Assembly (NCBI RefSeq): GCF_014595955.1
Contig: NZ_JABVCF010000012.1
Span: 124,001 to 188,000, forward strand
DNA: 64,000 bases
Direction: 5' to 3'
Source of the DNA: Pseudaminobacter soli (ex Zhang et al. 2022)
GTDB lineage: Bacteria > Pseudomonadota > Alphaproteobacteria > Rhizobiales > Rhizobiaceae
Shown here: positions 26,213-35,307 of the stretch, one piece after another
How positions within the stretch are numbered: position 1 is the stretch's first letter
Layout: each line of letters opens with the position of its first letter
The notes under the pieces: model-generated
Told to the model about the DNA's origin: nothing
The model's database searches: none
Seen by the model: the letters and a program-made list of their open reading frames with translations, nothing else
Made by a program: the position numbers and the translations under genes

Positions 26213-26258
26213 AGTAGTCAGTCGCCTGCTGTGGCCGGCATAACTGTGGAGGCCATGA

Positions 26259-27224
26259 ATGCGGCAGCTCGCAATCGCCTTTTCAGCCGTCATCTTGATG
26301 TGCTCGTACGCCAGCGGCGCCGACTTGACGCCCCAGGCGGTCAATACTGCGACCCCATCGGAGTGGGACAAGGAAGGGGATGGGCCCGATCCCTTCATCG
26401 TCCGCGTCCAGGTGCTGCTCGACCGGGCCCGCTTCTCGCCGGGTGTGATCGACGGCGTCCCAGGCGATAATTTGAAGGAAGCCGTAGGCACGTTCGAAGA
26501 GTTCAACGACCTGCAGGCGGATGGTCAGATCGATGAGAAGTTCTGGGCCGCCATTCAACGCGACAATGGCCCCGCGCTGACGACCTATACGATCACCGAG
26601 GCCGACCAGAACCAGCTCTACGTCCGCGACGTCCCTGAGGACTATGGAGAAATGGCCCGAATGGAGTGGCTCGGCTACAGCGGTCCACGCGAGATGCTCG
26701 CGGCGCGCTTCCACATGGACGAAGATCTCCTCGCCGAGCTCAATCCTCACGCCGACTTCGCCAGGCCCGGGACAAGAATTACGATCGCGGCAGTCGAAAG
26801 GCCAGCCGAAGCAAAGGTTTCCCGCATCGCGGTCGAGCGCAAGGCGGGGCGGGTGCTAGCCTTCGGCGAAGGCGGCGAACTGGTGGCCGCCTACCCCGCC
26901 AGCATCGGCAGCACCGAGACCCCGACGCCATCTGGTTCCTATAAGGTCAAAGGCGTCGCCAAAGAACCGCCCTACAGCTACGACCCGAAAAAGAACTTCC
27001 AGCAGGGGCACAACACCAAGCCGCTGGAACTGCCACCCGGTCCCAAAAACCCCGTCGGGCTGGTCTGGATCGATCTTTCCAAGCCAACCTACGGCATTCA
27101 CGGAACGCCGAATCCTGCCCTAGTCGGCAAGACGCAGAGCCACGGCTGCGTTCGGCTTACCAATTGGGACGCCATCGACCTGTCGCGACGCGTCAAGCCC
27201 GGCGTGCCGGTCGAGTTCAGGTAA
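26259..27224 (+). CDS. L,D-transpeptidase (YkuD domain), periplasmic
   Basis: 321 residues. Signal peptide to about residue 20 (SAVILMCSYASG), a peptidoglycan-binding-like helical region (residues about 45-105, VQVLLDRARFSPGVIDGVPGDN), a linker with a LysM-like patch (LAARFHMDEDLLAELNP), then a YkuD catalytic domain from about 188 with His281 (GIHGTP) and the nucleophile Cys297 in SHGCVRLTNWD. These enzymes make 3-3 peptidoglycan crosslinks or attach proteins to the wall. Envelope remodelling fits the possible stress promoter upstream. No other cell-wall gene is adjacent. Confidence 0.92.
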   Translation: MRQLAIAFSAVILMCSYASGADLTPQAVNTATPSEWDKEGDGPDPFIVRVQVLLDRARFSPGVIDGVPGDNLKEAVGTFEEFNDLQADGQIDEKFWAAIQRDNGPALTTYTITEADQNQLYVRDVPEDYGEMARMEWLGYSGPREMLAARFHMDEDLLAELNPHADFARPGTRITIAAVERPAEAKVSRIAVERKAGRVLAFGEGGELVAAYPASIGSTETPTPSGSYKVKGVAKEPPYSYDPKKNFQQGHNTKPLELPPGPKNPVGLVWIDLSKPTYGIHGTPNPALVGKTQSHGCVRLTNWDAIDLSRRVKPGVPVEFR

Positions 27225-27263
27225 GGTCGCGGTCACGTCGCCCGCCGAAAAGGGCCATCAAGC

Positions 27264-27524
27264 TCACGCTGCCCGAGGAGCTACTGGAAGGCAGCCTTCG
27301 GCTTTCAACACGCGCTTGGTGGCGGCGGGATTTTTTGCCAGCATCGCTGCTGGCCGGATCGGCCGCGCGACGAAGTTTCCGCCGCAGTTCGGGCACACGC
27401 CTCCAAGCACCCGGTCGACGCAGTCGCTGCAGAAGGTGCACTCGTAAGTGCATATCCTGGCGTCTGGAGAATCCGGCGATAGGTCGCGGTCGCAGCATTC
27501 GCAGTTGGGACGCAATTCGAGCAT
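27264..27524 (-). CDS. DUF1272 zinc-binding protein
   Basis: 86 residues. Starts MLELRPNCECCDRDL and continues ICTYECTFCSDCV and GGVCPNCGGNFVARPIRP, with eight or more Cys in CxxC pairs, the pattern of DUF1272 small zinc-finger proteins. ATG 27524 is chosen over the ATG 48 bases earlier because GGAGGAAAGG precedes it directly. Function unknown; probably binds zinc. Convergent with the L,D-transpeptidase gene. Confidence 0.85.
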   Translation of the reverse strand: MLELRPNCECCDRDLSPDSPDARICTYECTFCSDCVDRVLGGVCPNCGGNFVARPIRPAAMLAKNPAATKRVLKAEGCLPVAPRAA

Positions 27525-27810
27525 CCTTTCCTCCCCTACCAATCGGCTTGCCCGTAACCGGCTCGGTCCCATCAGGGAAGTCGACCCTTACCCACGCCTC
27601 GGCGATTGGCACGCAGTAAGTTCAATGCAACCTTGTCCCGTGGCGTGCAGTTCACCCCAATACACTTCGGTTGTTGCGTTGCGGGCGCACGATTTCTATA
27701 CCTGCCAGAGTTATCGTGCGTTTATCTTGTGAACTGCGGTCCTTAGGACCCTTTTTGGATGCGAGATAGAAGAGCGTCTGCGGCAAGCGGCGCCTGGAGT
27801 GGGAGGTACA

Positions 27811-28062
27811 ATGGACCAGCTTGCTCGGGAAATCATCGCCAAGATCACGCCTCATGCCGATCCCGGAATCGGCGAGATCACGCCGGATACGGAACTGACT
27901 GATCTGGGCATCCACTCTCTCGAACTCACAGAGATCATCTTCGACATCGAAGAGGCCTATGGCATCGAAATCGAAATGAGCACAGCCGAGGCGTGGAGTA
28001 AGCTCAGCAGCGTCGGCGACATCGTGGATGCCGTCCGCGGCCTCACGGCCGAAAACGGCTGA
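27811..28062 (+). CDS. Acyl carrier protein, specialised
   Basis: 83-residue acyl carrier protein. The phosphopantetheine site is [11 protein letters not shown] with Ser36; His35 replaces the usual Asp of the DSL motif, although acidic residues that follow ([16 protein letters not shown]) are normal for ACP helix III. Start ATG 27811 follows GGGAGG. The ketoacyl synthase gene begins two bases after its stop, so the pair forms a dedicated elongation unit, separate from housekeeping fatty acid synthesis, probably for an unusual lipid or an acylated envelope component. Confidence 0.85.
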   Translation: MDQLAREIIAKITPHADPGIGEITPDTELTDLGIHSLELTEIIFDIEEAYGIEIEMSTAEAWSKLSSVGDIVDAVRGLTAENG

Positions 28063-28063
28063 C

Positions 28064-29275
28064 ATGGCGCGTCAGAGGATCGTCATCACCGGCCTTGGCG
28101 GTCTTTGCGGCCTCGGTGCAGACGTGCCGGCCATCTGGCAAGGAATGCGGGAGGGCCGCTCGGCAATCGGGCCCATCACCAACGCTCGGGCGGACGATCT
28201 CAAGATCAAGATCGGCGCCGAGATCAAGGAACTGCCGCCGCACGACATAGACCGCAAGCAACTGGCGACGATGGATCGCTTCTCGATCTTCGCCGTCATA
28301 GCAGCGGGCGAGGCGATCAGGGCGGCCGGACTGGAACTCACCGAGGCGCAGCAATCGCGGGCCGGCGCGGTCATCGGAACCGGCATCTATGGCGCCGCCA
28401 CCAGCGACGAGTCCTACTGGCAAATCTATCACGACGGCCGCACCCGCGTCGGCATATTCTCGATCCCCAAGATCATGCCCGGAGCCCCGGCCGGCCAAAT
28501 CAGCATGGCCTACAGGCTCCGCGGCCCGGTCTTTGGTGTGACGTCAGCCTGCGCCTCCTCCAACCATGCGATCTCTGTGGCCGCCGACCAGATCCGCCTC
28601 GGCCGCGCCGACGTCATGGTGGCCGGCGGCACCGATGCCGCAATCGTCTTTGGCGTGCTGCGCGGCTGGGAAGCGCTGCGGGCGGTCGCGCGCGACACCT
28701 GCCGCCCCTTCTCGGCCGACCGCGACGGACTCGTCATCGGCGAAGGCGCCGGAATGGCAGTGCTCGAAACCTACGAACACGCCAAGGCACGCGGCGCGCC
28801 TATACTGGCCGAGCTTGCCGGAACCGGCATGTCGGGCGATGCGTCGGACATCGTCTCACCCACCGTGGAAGGGCCGGTGGCGGCGATGCGCGCCTGCCTC
28901 GCCGATGCCGGGCTCGCGCCCGAAGATATCGACTACGTCAATGCCCACGGCACCGGGACCAAGGCCAACGACCTGACGGAGACGCTCGCCATCCGGCAGG
29001 TCTTCGGCGCGCATGCCGACCGGCTGTCCGTCTCGTCGACCAAGTCGATGCATGGCCACTGCATGGGAGCCGCCGGGGCCATCGAGATGATCGCCTGCAT
29101 CATGGCGATGCGCGAGGGCATCGTTCCGCCCACTGCAAACTACACGACCCCCGATCCCGACTGCGACCTCAACGTGACGCCGAACGTCGCGCGGGAGCGC
29201 AAGGTGCGCGCGGCGCTCAGCAACAGCTTCGCCTTCGGAGGGACCAACGCGGTGCTGGCGTTCAAGGCAGTGTGA
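28064..29275 (+). CDS. Beta-ketoacyl-ACP synthase (FabF/NodE-like)
   Basis: 403 residues, KAS II family. Catalytic Cys163 in [13 protein letters not shown], His295 in [12 protein letters not shown], and the second His (His332) in [12 protein letters not shown] where housekeeping FabF usually has TGH, so His330 replaces Thr. Condenses malonyl-ACP with an acyl primer. It follows the small ACP gene at once and the pair resembles the NodF/NodE arrangement, though no other nodulation gene is present. ATG 28064; the frame is open slightly further upstream inside the acp gene. Confidence 0.88.
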   Translation: MARQRIVITGLGGLCGLGADVPAIWQGMREGRSAIGPITNARADDLKIKIGAEIKELPPHDIDRKQLATMDRFSIFAVIAAGEAIRAAGLELTEAQQSRAGAVIGTGIYGAATSDESYWQIYHDGRTRVGIFSIPKIMPGAPAGQISMAYRLRGPVFGVTSACASSNHAISVAADQIRLGRADVMVAGGTDAAIVFGVLRGWEALRAVARDTCRPFSADRDGLVIGEGAGMAVLETYEHAKARGAPILAELAGTGMSGDASDIVSPTVEGPVAAMRACLADAGLAPEDIDYVNAHGTGTKANDLTETLAIRQVFGAHADRLSVSSTKSMHGHCMGAAGAIEMIACIMAMREGIVPPTANYTTPDPDCDLNVTPNVARERKVRAALSNSFAFGGTNAVLAFKAV

Positions 29276-29389
29276 TCCAACAGGATTCTCCCTCCGCCGG
29301 AGCCATCGCTTTTTCTGCCCGAACCAACTGATGACCCGCATAGCGCCTGCCAACGAAGCGCTGCAGCGCTGCTCTCAATGCGCGCATTG

Positions 29390-29414
29390 GGAACGTTATC
29401 ATCACGCGGCGGTT
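29390..29414 (+). promoter_or_regulatory. Near-consensus EcfG-type promoter
   Basis: GGAAC (29390-29394), 16-base spacer, GGTT (29411-29414): one mismatch to the consensus, 37 bases before the ClpP-like gene. Confidence 0.4.
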
Positions 29415-29450
29415 GGTCCGGCCTAAGCAACGAAACGGGACGGGCTTTGA

Positions 29451-30014
29451 ATGCTGGCGAACAGTGAACTCCTATTTCGGCCGAACGTGCGCATCTACGG
29501 GCCCATCGACGACAGGGCGGTGCTTGATGCGCTCGATCAGATCAACGCCGTGCTCGACGGAGAGCAGGATCTGGTCATCGAGCTCAATACTCGGGGCGGA
29601 GATGCGGACGCAGCGCGGCGGATCGCCCTGGAGATTAAGCTTTTCCGTGAAAGAAGCGGCCGCAACGCCTACTGCGTGGGCAAGACGGTCGTCTATTCCG
29701 CCGGCGTCACCATCCTGGCGGCAGTCTCGAAACGCTTCCGGTTCCTGGCCAGGGATGCGGTCCTGCTCATCCACGAACGGCGGCTGGAGGACAGCATCGC
29801 TTTGAACGGGCCGATCAAGGCCTGCATTCAGATCGTGCGCGAACAGCTCTCGATGCTGGAGACGGCCGAGAAACTGGAGTTGCAGGGGTTCGCCGAATTC
29901 GCCGAGGGCAGCAAGCTGTCGGCAGAGGATCTCTACAGGCGTGCGACCGAGAGTTGCTACCTGTTTTCGGAGGAAGCCGTGGAACTCGGTCTCGTTGCGG
30001 GAATACTCGAGTAA
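29451..30014 (+). CDS. ClpP/crotonase-fold serine protease-like protein
   Basis: 187 residues of the Clp-protease superfamily. Core strands VRIYGPIDD and LVIELNTRGGDADAARRIA match the oxyanion region NSPGG of ClpP; candidate nucleophile Ser83 in KTVVYSAGVTILAA and general base His108 in AVLLIHERR. It is not the housekeeping ClpP: sequence is divergent and no clpX lies nearby. Similar stand-alone ClpP-like proteins in rhizobia are of unknown substrate. A near-match EcfG promoter lies 37 bases upstream, suggesting stress induction. Confidence 0.78.
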   Translation: MLANSELLFRPNVRIYGPIDDRAVLDALDQINAVLDGEQDLVIELNTRGGDADAARRIALEIKLFRERSGRNAYCVGKTVVYSAGVTILAAVSKRFRFLARDAVLLIHERRLEDSIALNGPIKACIQIVREQLSMLETAEKLELQGFAEFAEGSKLSAEDLYRRATESCYLFSEEAVELGLVAGILE

Positions 30015-30069
30015 CCGCCATCGAATGATGCGTGGCATGGCGCTGGCGGGGCCCCATGCCCTCCTCGGA

Positions 30070-30306
30070 TTAGGTGTGGACGAGGATGTCGGCCTCCTTC
30101 GCCGCGGCGACGAAAGCTTCGCGCGCCAGATCCGGCGTTTCCTTGCCCTGCCTGGCCATGATCATGGAGGCGAAGGCATCGGCGTGCCGTGGGCCGCGGA
30201 AAGTGGGCCATTTGTCACGTAGCCAGTCGATAGCTTCGTCGGTGTCGGAGACGACGTGGATCTCGGAAGCACTGACGACCTCGACCGGCTCGGAAAACAG
30301 CATCAT
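30070..30306 (-). CDS. DUF982 domain protein
   Basis: 78 residues: LFSEPVEVVSASEIHVVSDTDEAIDWLRDKWP, then GPRHADAFASMIMARQGKETPDLAREAFVAAAKEADI. This is the whole DUF982 domain, a small family common in many copies in rhizobia and without known function. ATG 30306 has GGGAGAG 8 bases upstream. Divergent from the first ku gene; both may respond to general stress. Confidence 0.85.
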   Translation of the reverse strand: MMLFSEPVEVVSASEIHVVSDTDEAIDWLRDKWPTFRGPRHADAFASMIMARQGKETPDLAREAFVAAAKEADILVHT

Positions 30307-30350
30307 CGCGTACGCTCTCCCTTGTTGTCCTTCTTTGAAGCGTCGCCGAT

Positions 30351-30375
30351 AACTACCCAATTGATGCTTTGTTCC
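30351..30375 (-). promoter_or_regulatory. Near-consensus EcfG-type promoter
   Basis: On the minus strand GGAAC (30375-30371), 16-base spacer, AGTT (30354-30351): one mismatch. It points at the DUF982 gene, 45 bases before its start, and is divergent from the exact copy that serves ku. Confidence 0.35.
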
Positions 30376-30410
30376 CAAGTCGCTCATTCGGATGACCGCC
30401 TTTCGGTAGG

Positions 30411-30436
30411 GGAACGAAGCGAGCCGCAGCCACGTT
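30411..30436 (+). promoter_or_regulatory. EcfG-type general stress promoter of ku/ligD
   Basis: GGAAC (30411-30415), 17-base spacer, CGTT (30433-30436), an exact consensus match ending 48 bases before the ku start. In Sinorhizobium meliloti a ku/ligD pair is known to be under RpoE2 (EcfG) control, which supports the reading. Confidence 0.8.
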
Positions 30437-30484
30437 AGAATTGCCGGTGTCGTGTTCGGCGGGCATCGGTAGAGCGAGGCTGTC

Positions 30485-31351
30485 TTGGCGCCAAGGGCGA
30501 ACTGGAAAGGGTTTCTGAAGGTCGGAGAGCTCACCTGTCACGTGGCGCTCTACACGGCCGCGTCGACCTCCGAGCGCATCGCCTTCCACACCGTCAATCG
30601 CGCTACCGGTCATCGCGTACACAGGCAGTTCGTCGACAGCGAGACCGGAAAGGCGGTCGAGAAGGAAGACCAGGTCAAGGGCTACGACCTGGGTTCGGGC
30701 GACTATATCGTGCTCGAGCCGGAAGAGATCGCCGAGGCGGTCCCGCAGAGCGACAAGACGCTCGCAGTCTCTGCCTTCCTGTCCTGCTCAGACATCGACA
30801 AGGCCTATTTCGACAAGCCCTATTATCTCGCTCCGGCCGACAAGATGGCGGAGGAGGCGTATGTGATCTTGCGGGACGGCATGCGCAAGGAGAACGTCGC
30901 GGCGATCGCCCAGACGGTCCTGTTCAGACGCATGCGCAGCGTCCTGATCCGTCCCTATGGAAAGGGCCTGCTCGCCAATACGCTCAACTTCGACTACGAG
31001 GTGCGCTCGGCCGAAGAGGCGTTCGACCAGATTCCCGACCTGAAGATCAAGGGCGAGATGCTGGATCTCGCCGAGCACATCATCGACACCAAGCGCGGTG
31101 AGTTCGACCCGACCTCGTTCGACGACCGCTACGAGGCAGCACTTGCCGAACTGGTGAAGGCGAAGATCGAGGGCCGCAAGATCGAGGCGCCGAAGCCGCC
31201 CAAGAGCACCAAGGTCATCGACCTCATGGAGGCGCTGCGCCAGAGCGCCGGCGCGGCCGCCAAGAAGGCGCCCGCCAAGACGGCTGCCAAGGCGCGCTCC
31301 GCAGGCAAGGAAAAACCCAGGCACGCGCCGGCCCGGCGCAAGGCGAGTTGA
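30485..31351 (+). CDS. ku: Non-homologous end-joining protein Ku (copy 1)
   Basis: 288-residue bacterial Ku; forms a homodimeric ring on DNA ends and recruits LigD. Starts with TTG at 30485 giving APRANWKGFLKVGELTCHVALY, the normal Ku opening. The core extends to about residue 230 (IKGEMLDLAEHIIDTKRGEFDP), followed by a long Lys/Ala/Pro-rich tail (residues 235-288), a DNA-binding extension seen in many bacterial Ku proteins. ligD begins four bases after its stop. An exact EcfG promoter lies upstream. Confidence 0.95.
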   Translation: MAPRANWKGFLKVGELTCHVALYTAASTSERIAFHTVNRATGHRVHRQFVDSETGKAVEKEDQVKGYDLGSGDYIVLEPEEIAEAVPQSDKTLAVSAFLSCSDIDKAYFDKPYYLAPADKMAEEAYVILRDGMRKENVAAIAQTVLFRRMRSVLIRPYGKGLLANTLNFDYEVRSAEEAFDQIPDLKIKGEMLDLAEHIIDTKRGEFDPTSFDDRYEAALAELVKAKIEGRKIEAPKPPKSTKVIDLMEALRQSAGAAAKKAPAKTAAKARSAGKEKPRHAPARRKAS

Positions 31352-31354
31352 GCC

Positions 31355-33913
31355 ATGGCGCTCGAGGTCTACCGCAGCAAGCGCGATTTTTCCGCCACGC
31401 CGGAGCCTAGGGGAAAGAAGGCGAGCAAGGCGGGCAACAGCTTCGTCATCCAGAAGCATGCGGCGACCCGGCTGCATTACGACCTGCGCCTCGAAATGGA
31501 CGGGGTGCTGAAGAGTTGGGCGGTCACTAAAGGCCCGAGCCTGGTGCCCGGCGACAAGCGCCTCGCCGTCCATGTCGAGGACCATCCGCTGGAATACGGC
31601 ACATTCGAAGGCACGATCCCCAAGGGCGAATATGGCGGCGGCACGGTGATCGTCTGGGACAATGGCACCTGGGCGCCCGTGCACGACGCGAAGAAGGGCT
31701 TTGCCAAGGGCCACCTCGAGTTCGAGTTGCGCGGTGAGAAGCTTCACGGCCGCTGGCATCTCGTGCGCATGGCGGGCAGGCCGCGGGAGAAGCGCGAGAA
31801 CTGGCTGCTGATCAAGGGAGACGACGAGTTCGCGCGGACGGAAATGGACCCCGACATCCTCGAGGAGCGGCCGGAGTCGGTGCAGACCGGCCGCGAGATC
31901 AAGGATGTGGAGGGCGAGGAGCCCGGCTGGTCCTCAAAGACCGGCAGGATCAAGAAAAAGAAGTCCGCTGCGCCGGCTGTGTCCGCCAAGACGGCCCCCG
32001 CGCCGAAGCCGGACGGAGAGGCGGTTCAGCTTCCCGATCTGGCCAAAATCAAGGGAGCGAAGAAGGCGGCGCTGCCGGATTTCCTGCAGCCGACGCTCGC
32101 CAGCCTCGTATCGTCGCCTCCCGCCGGCGAGCGCTGGCTGCACGAAATAAAGTTCGACGGCTACCGGCTCGAGGCCCGCATCGACAACGGCAAGGTTACG
32201 CTCGTCACCCGTAGCGGCCTCGACTGGACGGCCAAGTTCGGAAAGGCCCTGGTCGACGCGCTAGCCGCTCTGCCGGTGCAGACGGCCCTTCTCGATGGCG
32301 AACTGGTGGTGGAGACCGGGACCGGTGCCTCCGACTTCTCCGCCCTGCAGGCCGACCTCAGCGAAGGGCGCACAGATCGCTTCCGCTTCTACGTCTTCGA
32401 CCTGCTTTATCTCGACGGCTACGACCTCACGGCGCTTCCCTTGATCAAGCGCAAGGAACTGCTCGAAGCGCTCGTTCAGGGTGAAGGGGGGCTGGTCCGC
32501 TACAGCGGCCATTTCGAGGAGAACGGCGATCTGGTGCTGCGCCACGCCTGCAGGCTGAGCCTGGAGGGCATCGTTTCGAAGCTGCGCGGCTCGCCTTACC
32601 GGCCGGGACGTGGCAAGTCGTGGGTCAAGTCGAAATGCTCGGCCAGGCAGGAGTTCGTGATCGCCGGCTACGTGCCTTCGACCACCTCGAACAAGGCGAT
32701 CGGCTCGCTGGTGCTCGGCGTCCACGAGGACGGCAAGCTGCACCATGTCGGTCGGGTCGGCACGGGTTTCACGGCGGCAGTGGCGGAGGACCTCTGGAAG
32801 CGGCTGGATCCGATGGTGATCCCGAAAAGTCCGTTTGCGGAAAGACTCGCCTCGGAAGAAGCGCGCCAGGTCCGCTTCGTCAGGCCGGAACTGGTGGCCG
32901 AGGTGGAGTTCCGGGCCTGGACCGCCGACGGGCACCTGCGCCACGCCTCGTTCCGAGGCTTGCGCGAGGACAAGCCAGCGGAGGAAATCGTGCGCGAGGC
33001 AAAGCAAACCGAGAAGGCCGCGGAACTGCCGAAGCGGAGCGTCAAGCTCACCCATCCCGATCGCCTCTACTGGCCGGAGGACGGCGTCACCAAGGAAGGT
33101 CTGGCCGACTACTACGCCGAGGTCTGGCGCTACATGGCGCCCTATGTCGTTGGCCGGGCTCTGGCGCTGGTCCGCTGCCCGAGCGGCATCCACGGCGAAA
33201 GATTCTTCCAGAAGCACGCCTGGAAGGGCCTCAACGAGCACATCGTGCTGGTGAAGGATCCCAAGAACGCCTCCGACGAGCCGCTGATCAGCGTCAACGA
33301 CCTCGACGGCCTGATTGGGCTGGTCCAGGCGGCAACCCTGGAGATCCATCCATGGGGTTCGACCGTTTCGGATTGGGAGCGGCCGGACACGATCATCATG
33401 GACCTCGACCCCGGCGAAGACGTCCCATGGGAGACCGTCATCGAGGCCGCGCATGAAACGGCAGAGCGGCTGCGCCAGGCAGGACTGCATCCCTTCGTGA
33501 AGACGTCCGGCGGCAAGGGCCTGCATGTGGTTGCGCCGGTCAAGCCCAGCTCACAATGGCCGGCAATCAAGGCCTTTACCAAGCAGATCGCGGATTCGAT
33601 GGCCGCCGACAGCCCGGAGAAGTACGTATCCACTATCACCAAGGCCAAGCGCCACGGCAAGATCCTGGTGGACTATCTGCGCAACCAGCGCGGCGCTACC
33701 GCCGTCGCAGCCTACTCGACCCGGGCGCGCGCCGGTGCGGCCGTTTCCATGCCGCTTGCATGGGAAGAACTGAGCCCGGTGATCGGCCCTGCCTATTTCA
33801 CGGTCGAGAACACGCCGAACCGGCTCGCATCCCTCCCCTCCGATCCCTGGCAGGATTTTCGCGCCTCTGCCGTGCCGCTGGATCTCGGTCCGCGGCGAAG
33901 GAAAGCCGCATGA
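31355..33913 (+). CDS. ligD: Multifunctional DNA ligase D (phosphoesterase-ligase-polymerase)
   Basis: 852 residues in three domains. Residues about 20-175: 3'-phosphoesterase (FVIQKHAATRLHYDLRLE, LEYGTFEGTIPKGEYGGG). A linker with Lys/Ala/Pro. About 240-540: ATP-dependent ligase with nucleophile Lys266 in EIKFDGYR. About 565-850: primase-like polymerase with the metal motif MDLDPGED and TSGGKGLHVV. Order PE-LIG-POL is the rhizobial/Pseudomonas arrangement. Works with Ku to repair double-strand breaks in non-growing cells. Co-transcribed with ku; its stop overlaps the KTSC gene. Confidence 0.96.
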   Translation: MALEVYRSKRDFSATPEPRGKKASKAGNSFVIQKHAATRLHYDLRLEMDGVLKSWAVTKGPSLVPGDKRLAVHVEDHPLEYGTFEGTIPKGEYGGGTVIVWDNGTWAPVHDAKKGFAKGHLEFELRGEKLHGRWHLVRMAGRPREKRENWLLIKGDDEFARTEMDPDILEERPESVQTGREIKDVEGEEPGWSSKTGRIKKKKSAAPAVSAKTAPAPKPDGEAVQLPDLAKIKGAKKAALPDFLQPTLASLVSSPPAGERWLHEIKFDGYRLEARIDNGKVTLVTRSGLDWTAKFGKALVDALAALPVQTALLDGELVVETGTGASDFSALQADLSEGRTDRFRFYVFDLLYLDGYDLTALPLIKRKELLEALVQGEGGLVRYSGHFEENGDLVLRHACRLSLEGIVSKLRGSPYRPGRGKSWVKSKCSARQEFVIAGYVPSTTSNKAIGSLVLGVHEDGKLHHVGRVGTGFTAAVAEDLWKRLDPMVIPKSPFAERLASEEARQVRFVRPELVAEVEFRAWTADGHLRHASFRGLREDKPAEEIVREAKQTEKAAELPKRSVKLTHPDRLYWPEDGVTKEGLADYYAEVWRYMAPYVVGRALALVRCPSGIHGERFFQKHAWKGLNEHIVLVKDPKNASDEPLISVNDLDGLIGLVQAATLEIHPWGSTVSDWERPDTIIMDLDPGEDVPWETVIEAAHETAERLRQAGLHPFVKTSGGKGLHVVAPVKPSSQWPAIKAFTKQIADSMAADSPEKYVSTITKAKRHGKILVDYLRNQRGATAVAAYSTRARAGAAVSMPLAWEELSPVIGPAYFTVENTPNRLASLPSDPWQDFRASAVPLDLGPRRRKAA

Positions 33914-34236
33914 TCACACGACGTACCGTGCAGTTCGCCCGCATGCCCTCAGCCCTCATCAGCAGATTCAAATACAACCCGGAGACGCGATGCCTGTCCG
34001 TCTGGTTCGTGAGGACCCGCCGCCGCTACGACTACGAGGATGTTCCGCCAGAAACCCATGAGGAGTTCCGGCGCGCATTCTCGAAGGGCAGCTTCTTCAA
34101 CCGGCACATACGCGACCACTTCCGGTTCAGCGTGGCCGAGGAGGCGGCCGAGCCGCAATTGTCTCTCCCGGTGAATCCCGCCGCCCGGCCCTCGGCAGCG
34201 CCCAGCCGTCGATCAGCAGAGCGGCGCATGAAATAG
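33910..34236 (+). CDS. KTSC domain protein
   Basis: 108 residues. The first 75 form a KTSC domain: PSALISRFKYNPETRCLSVWF, then YDYEDVPPETHEEFRRAFSKGSFFNRHIRDHF. The rest is Pro/Ser/Arg-rich. KTSC domains are small folds found alone or at the C-terminus of some lysyl-tRNA synthetases and have no defined role. It starts in an ATGA overlap with ligD, so it is made together with the end-joining proteins and may be an accessory factor. Confidence 0.8.
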   Translation: MITRRTVQFARMPSALISRFKYNPETRCLSVWFVRTRRRYDYEDVPPETHEEFRRAFSKGSFFNRHIRDHFRFSVAEEAAEPQLSLPVNPAARPSAAPSRRSAERRMK

Positions 34237-34258
34237 GCGGGGCGCGGCGGCCGCAGCT

Positions 34259-35305
34259 TCAACAAATCTGCTCAAACGTGCACTGCCGCGGCGCCTTGTC
34301 AGGCCGCCAGCGCAGGAGCTTCGTGCCGTGCCGGAAGCGGTCGCCGGTGACGTGGTCGAAGCGGACTTCCACGACAAGCTCCGGCCGCAGCGGCTCCCAT
34401 TCGCCGCTCCGCTCCGTGCTCCAGCGGCTGGGGCCGCCCGGCGCCTTGCCGGTGAAGCCGGGCGGCTCACGCAGCGCCTCGAGCCGGCGGGTGAGTTCGC
34501 CGCGCTCGTCGTTCGAGATGGTGGAGGTGAAGCCGACGTGATCGAGCTTCCCCTCCTTGTCGTAGAGGCCGAGGAGAAGCGATCCGACCTGCCGCTCGCC
34601 GGCGAGGTAGCGAAAGCCCCCGACAACGCAGTCGGCAGTGCGCAGGCGCTTCACCTTGACCATCGCGCGCTCGCCGGGCTGGTAGGGCTGGTCGACCCGT
34701 TTCGCCACCACGCCGTCAGTAGCGCCATGGCCGGCATGGCTGAGCCATGCGTTCGCGTCGCGGGCGTCCCGGGTCACGGGCGAGAGCGCCAGCCATGGAC
34801 TGCCTGCTGAAGCGACGAAGGACTCCAGCGCCGCCCGCCTCTGCTCAAGCGGCCGGTCCAGGAGCTTCGTGCCCGTCGGATCCACGAGCATGTCGAACAG
34901 GATGAGGTTAGCCGGCGTTTCAGCAGCCAGCTTCCTGATCCGGCTCTCGGCCGGGTGCAGCCGCATCTGCAGGGCGTCGAAGGAGACTTTTCCGTCAATC
35001 GCGATGACGATCTCGCCGTCGACGACGAAGCGCAGCGCGTCTAGCGCCCTCAATGCATCGACCAACTCCGGAAAGTAGCGCCCCAGGGGCTTGCCGGACT
35101 TCGCCCGGAGATCGACCTGGTCGGCCTCCTTGAATGCTAGGCAGCGGAAACCGTCCCACTTGGGCTCGTACTGCCACGAGCCGCCCTCCGGCAACTTGTC
35201 GGCCGTCTTCGCCTCCATCGGCTCGAGGGTGAGCGGCAGCGTGAAGCCGGCCGTTACCGGCTGTTCGCCTGCACCCAAATCGGAGTTGGGGCGCAGCGGC
35301 ATCAA
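34259..35305 (-). CDS. ATP-dependent DNA ligase (stand-alone, LigC-like)
   Basis: 348 residues. Adenylation domain with nucleophile Lys49 in YEPKWDGFR, further motifs RFVVDGEIVI, NLILFDMLVD and TDGVVAKRVD, and motif V MVKVKRLRTADCVVGGF; then an OB-fold domain ending RHGTKLLRWRPDKAP. This is the LigC type used in back-up end joining or base-excision repair. It lies two bases downstream of the second ku and faces ligD, so two complete Ku/ligase pairs are encoded tail to tail. Confidence 0.93.
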   Translation of the reverse strand: MMPLRPNSDLGAGEQPVTAGFTLPLTLEPMEAKTADKLPEGGSWQYEPKWDGFRCLAFKEADQVDLRAKSGKPLGRYFPELVDALRALDALRFVVDGEIVIAIDGKVSFDALQMRLHPAESRIRKLAAETPANLILFDMLVDPTGTKLLDRPLEQRRAALESFVASAGSPWLALSPVTRDARDANAWLSHAGHGATDGVVAKRVDQPYQPGERAMVKVKRLRTADCVVGGFRYLAGERQVGSLLLGLYDKEGKLDHVGFTSTISNDERGELTRRLEALREPPGFTGKAPGGPSRWSTERSGEWEPLRPELVVEVRFDHVTGDRFRHGTKLLRWRPDKAPRQCTFEQIC

Positions 35306-35307
35306 CC

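Noticed and set aside
28064-29275. Reading the ketoacyl synthase and ACP as nodE/nodF nodulation genes
   Set aside because: Similarity in arrangement only; no other nod gene or nod box is visible and the ACP lacks NodF-specific features that I can identify.
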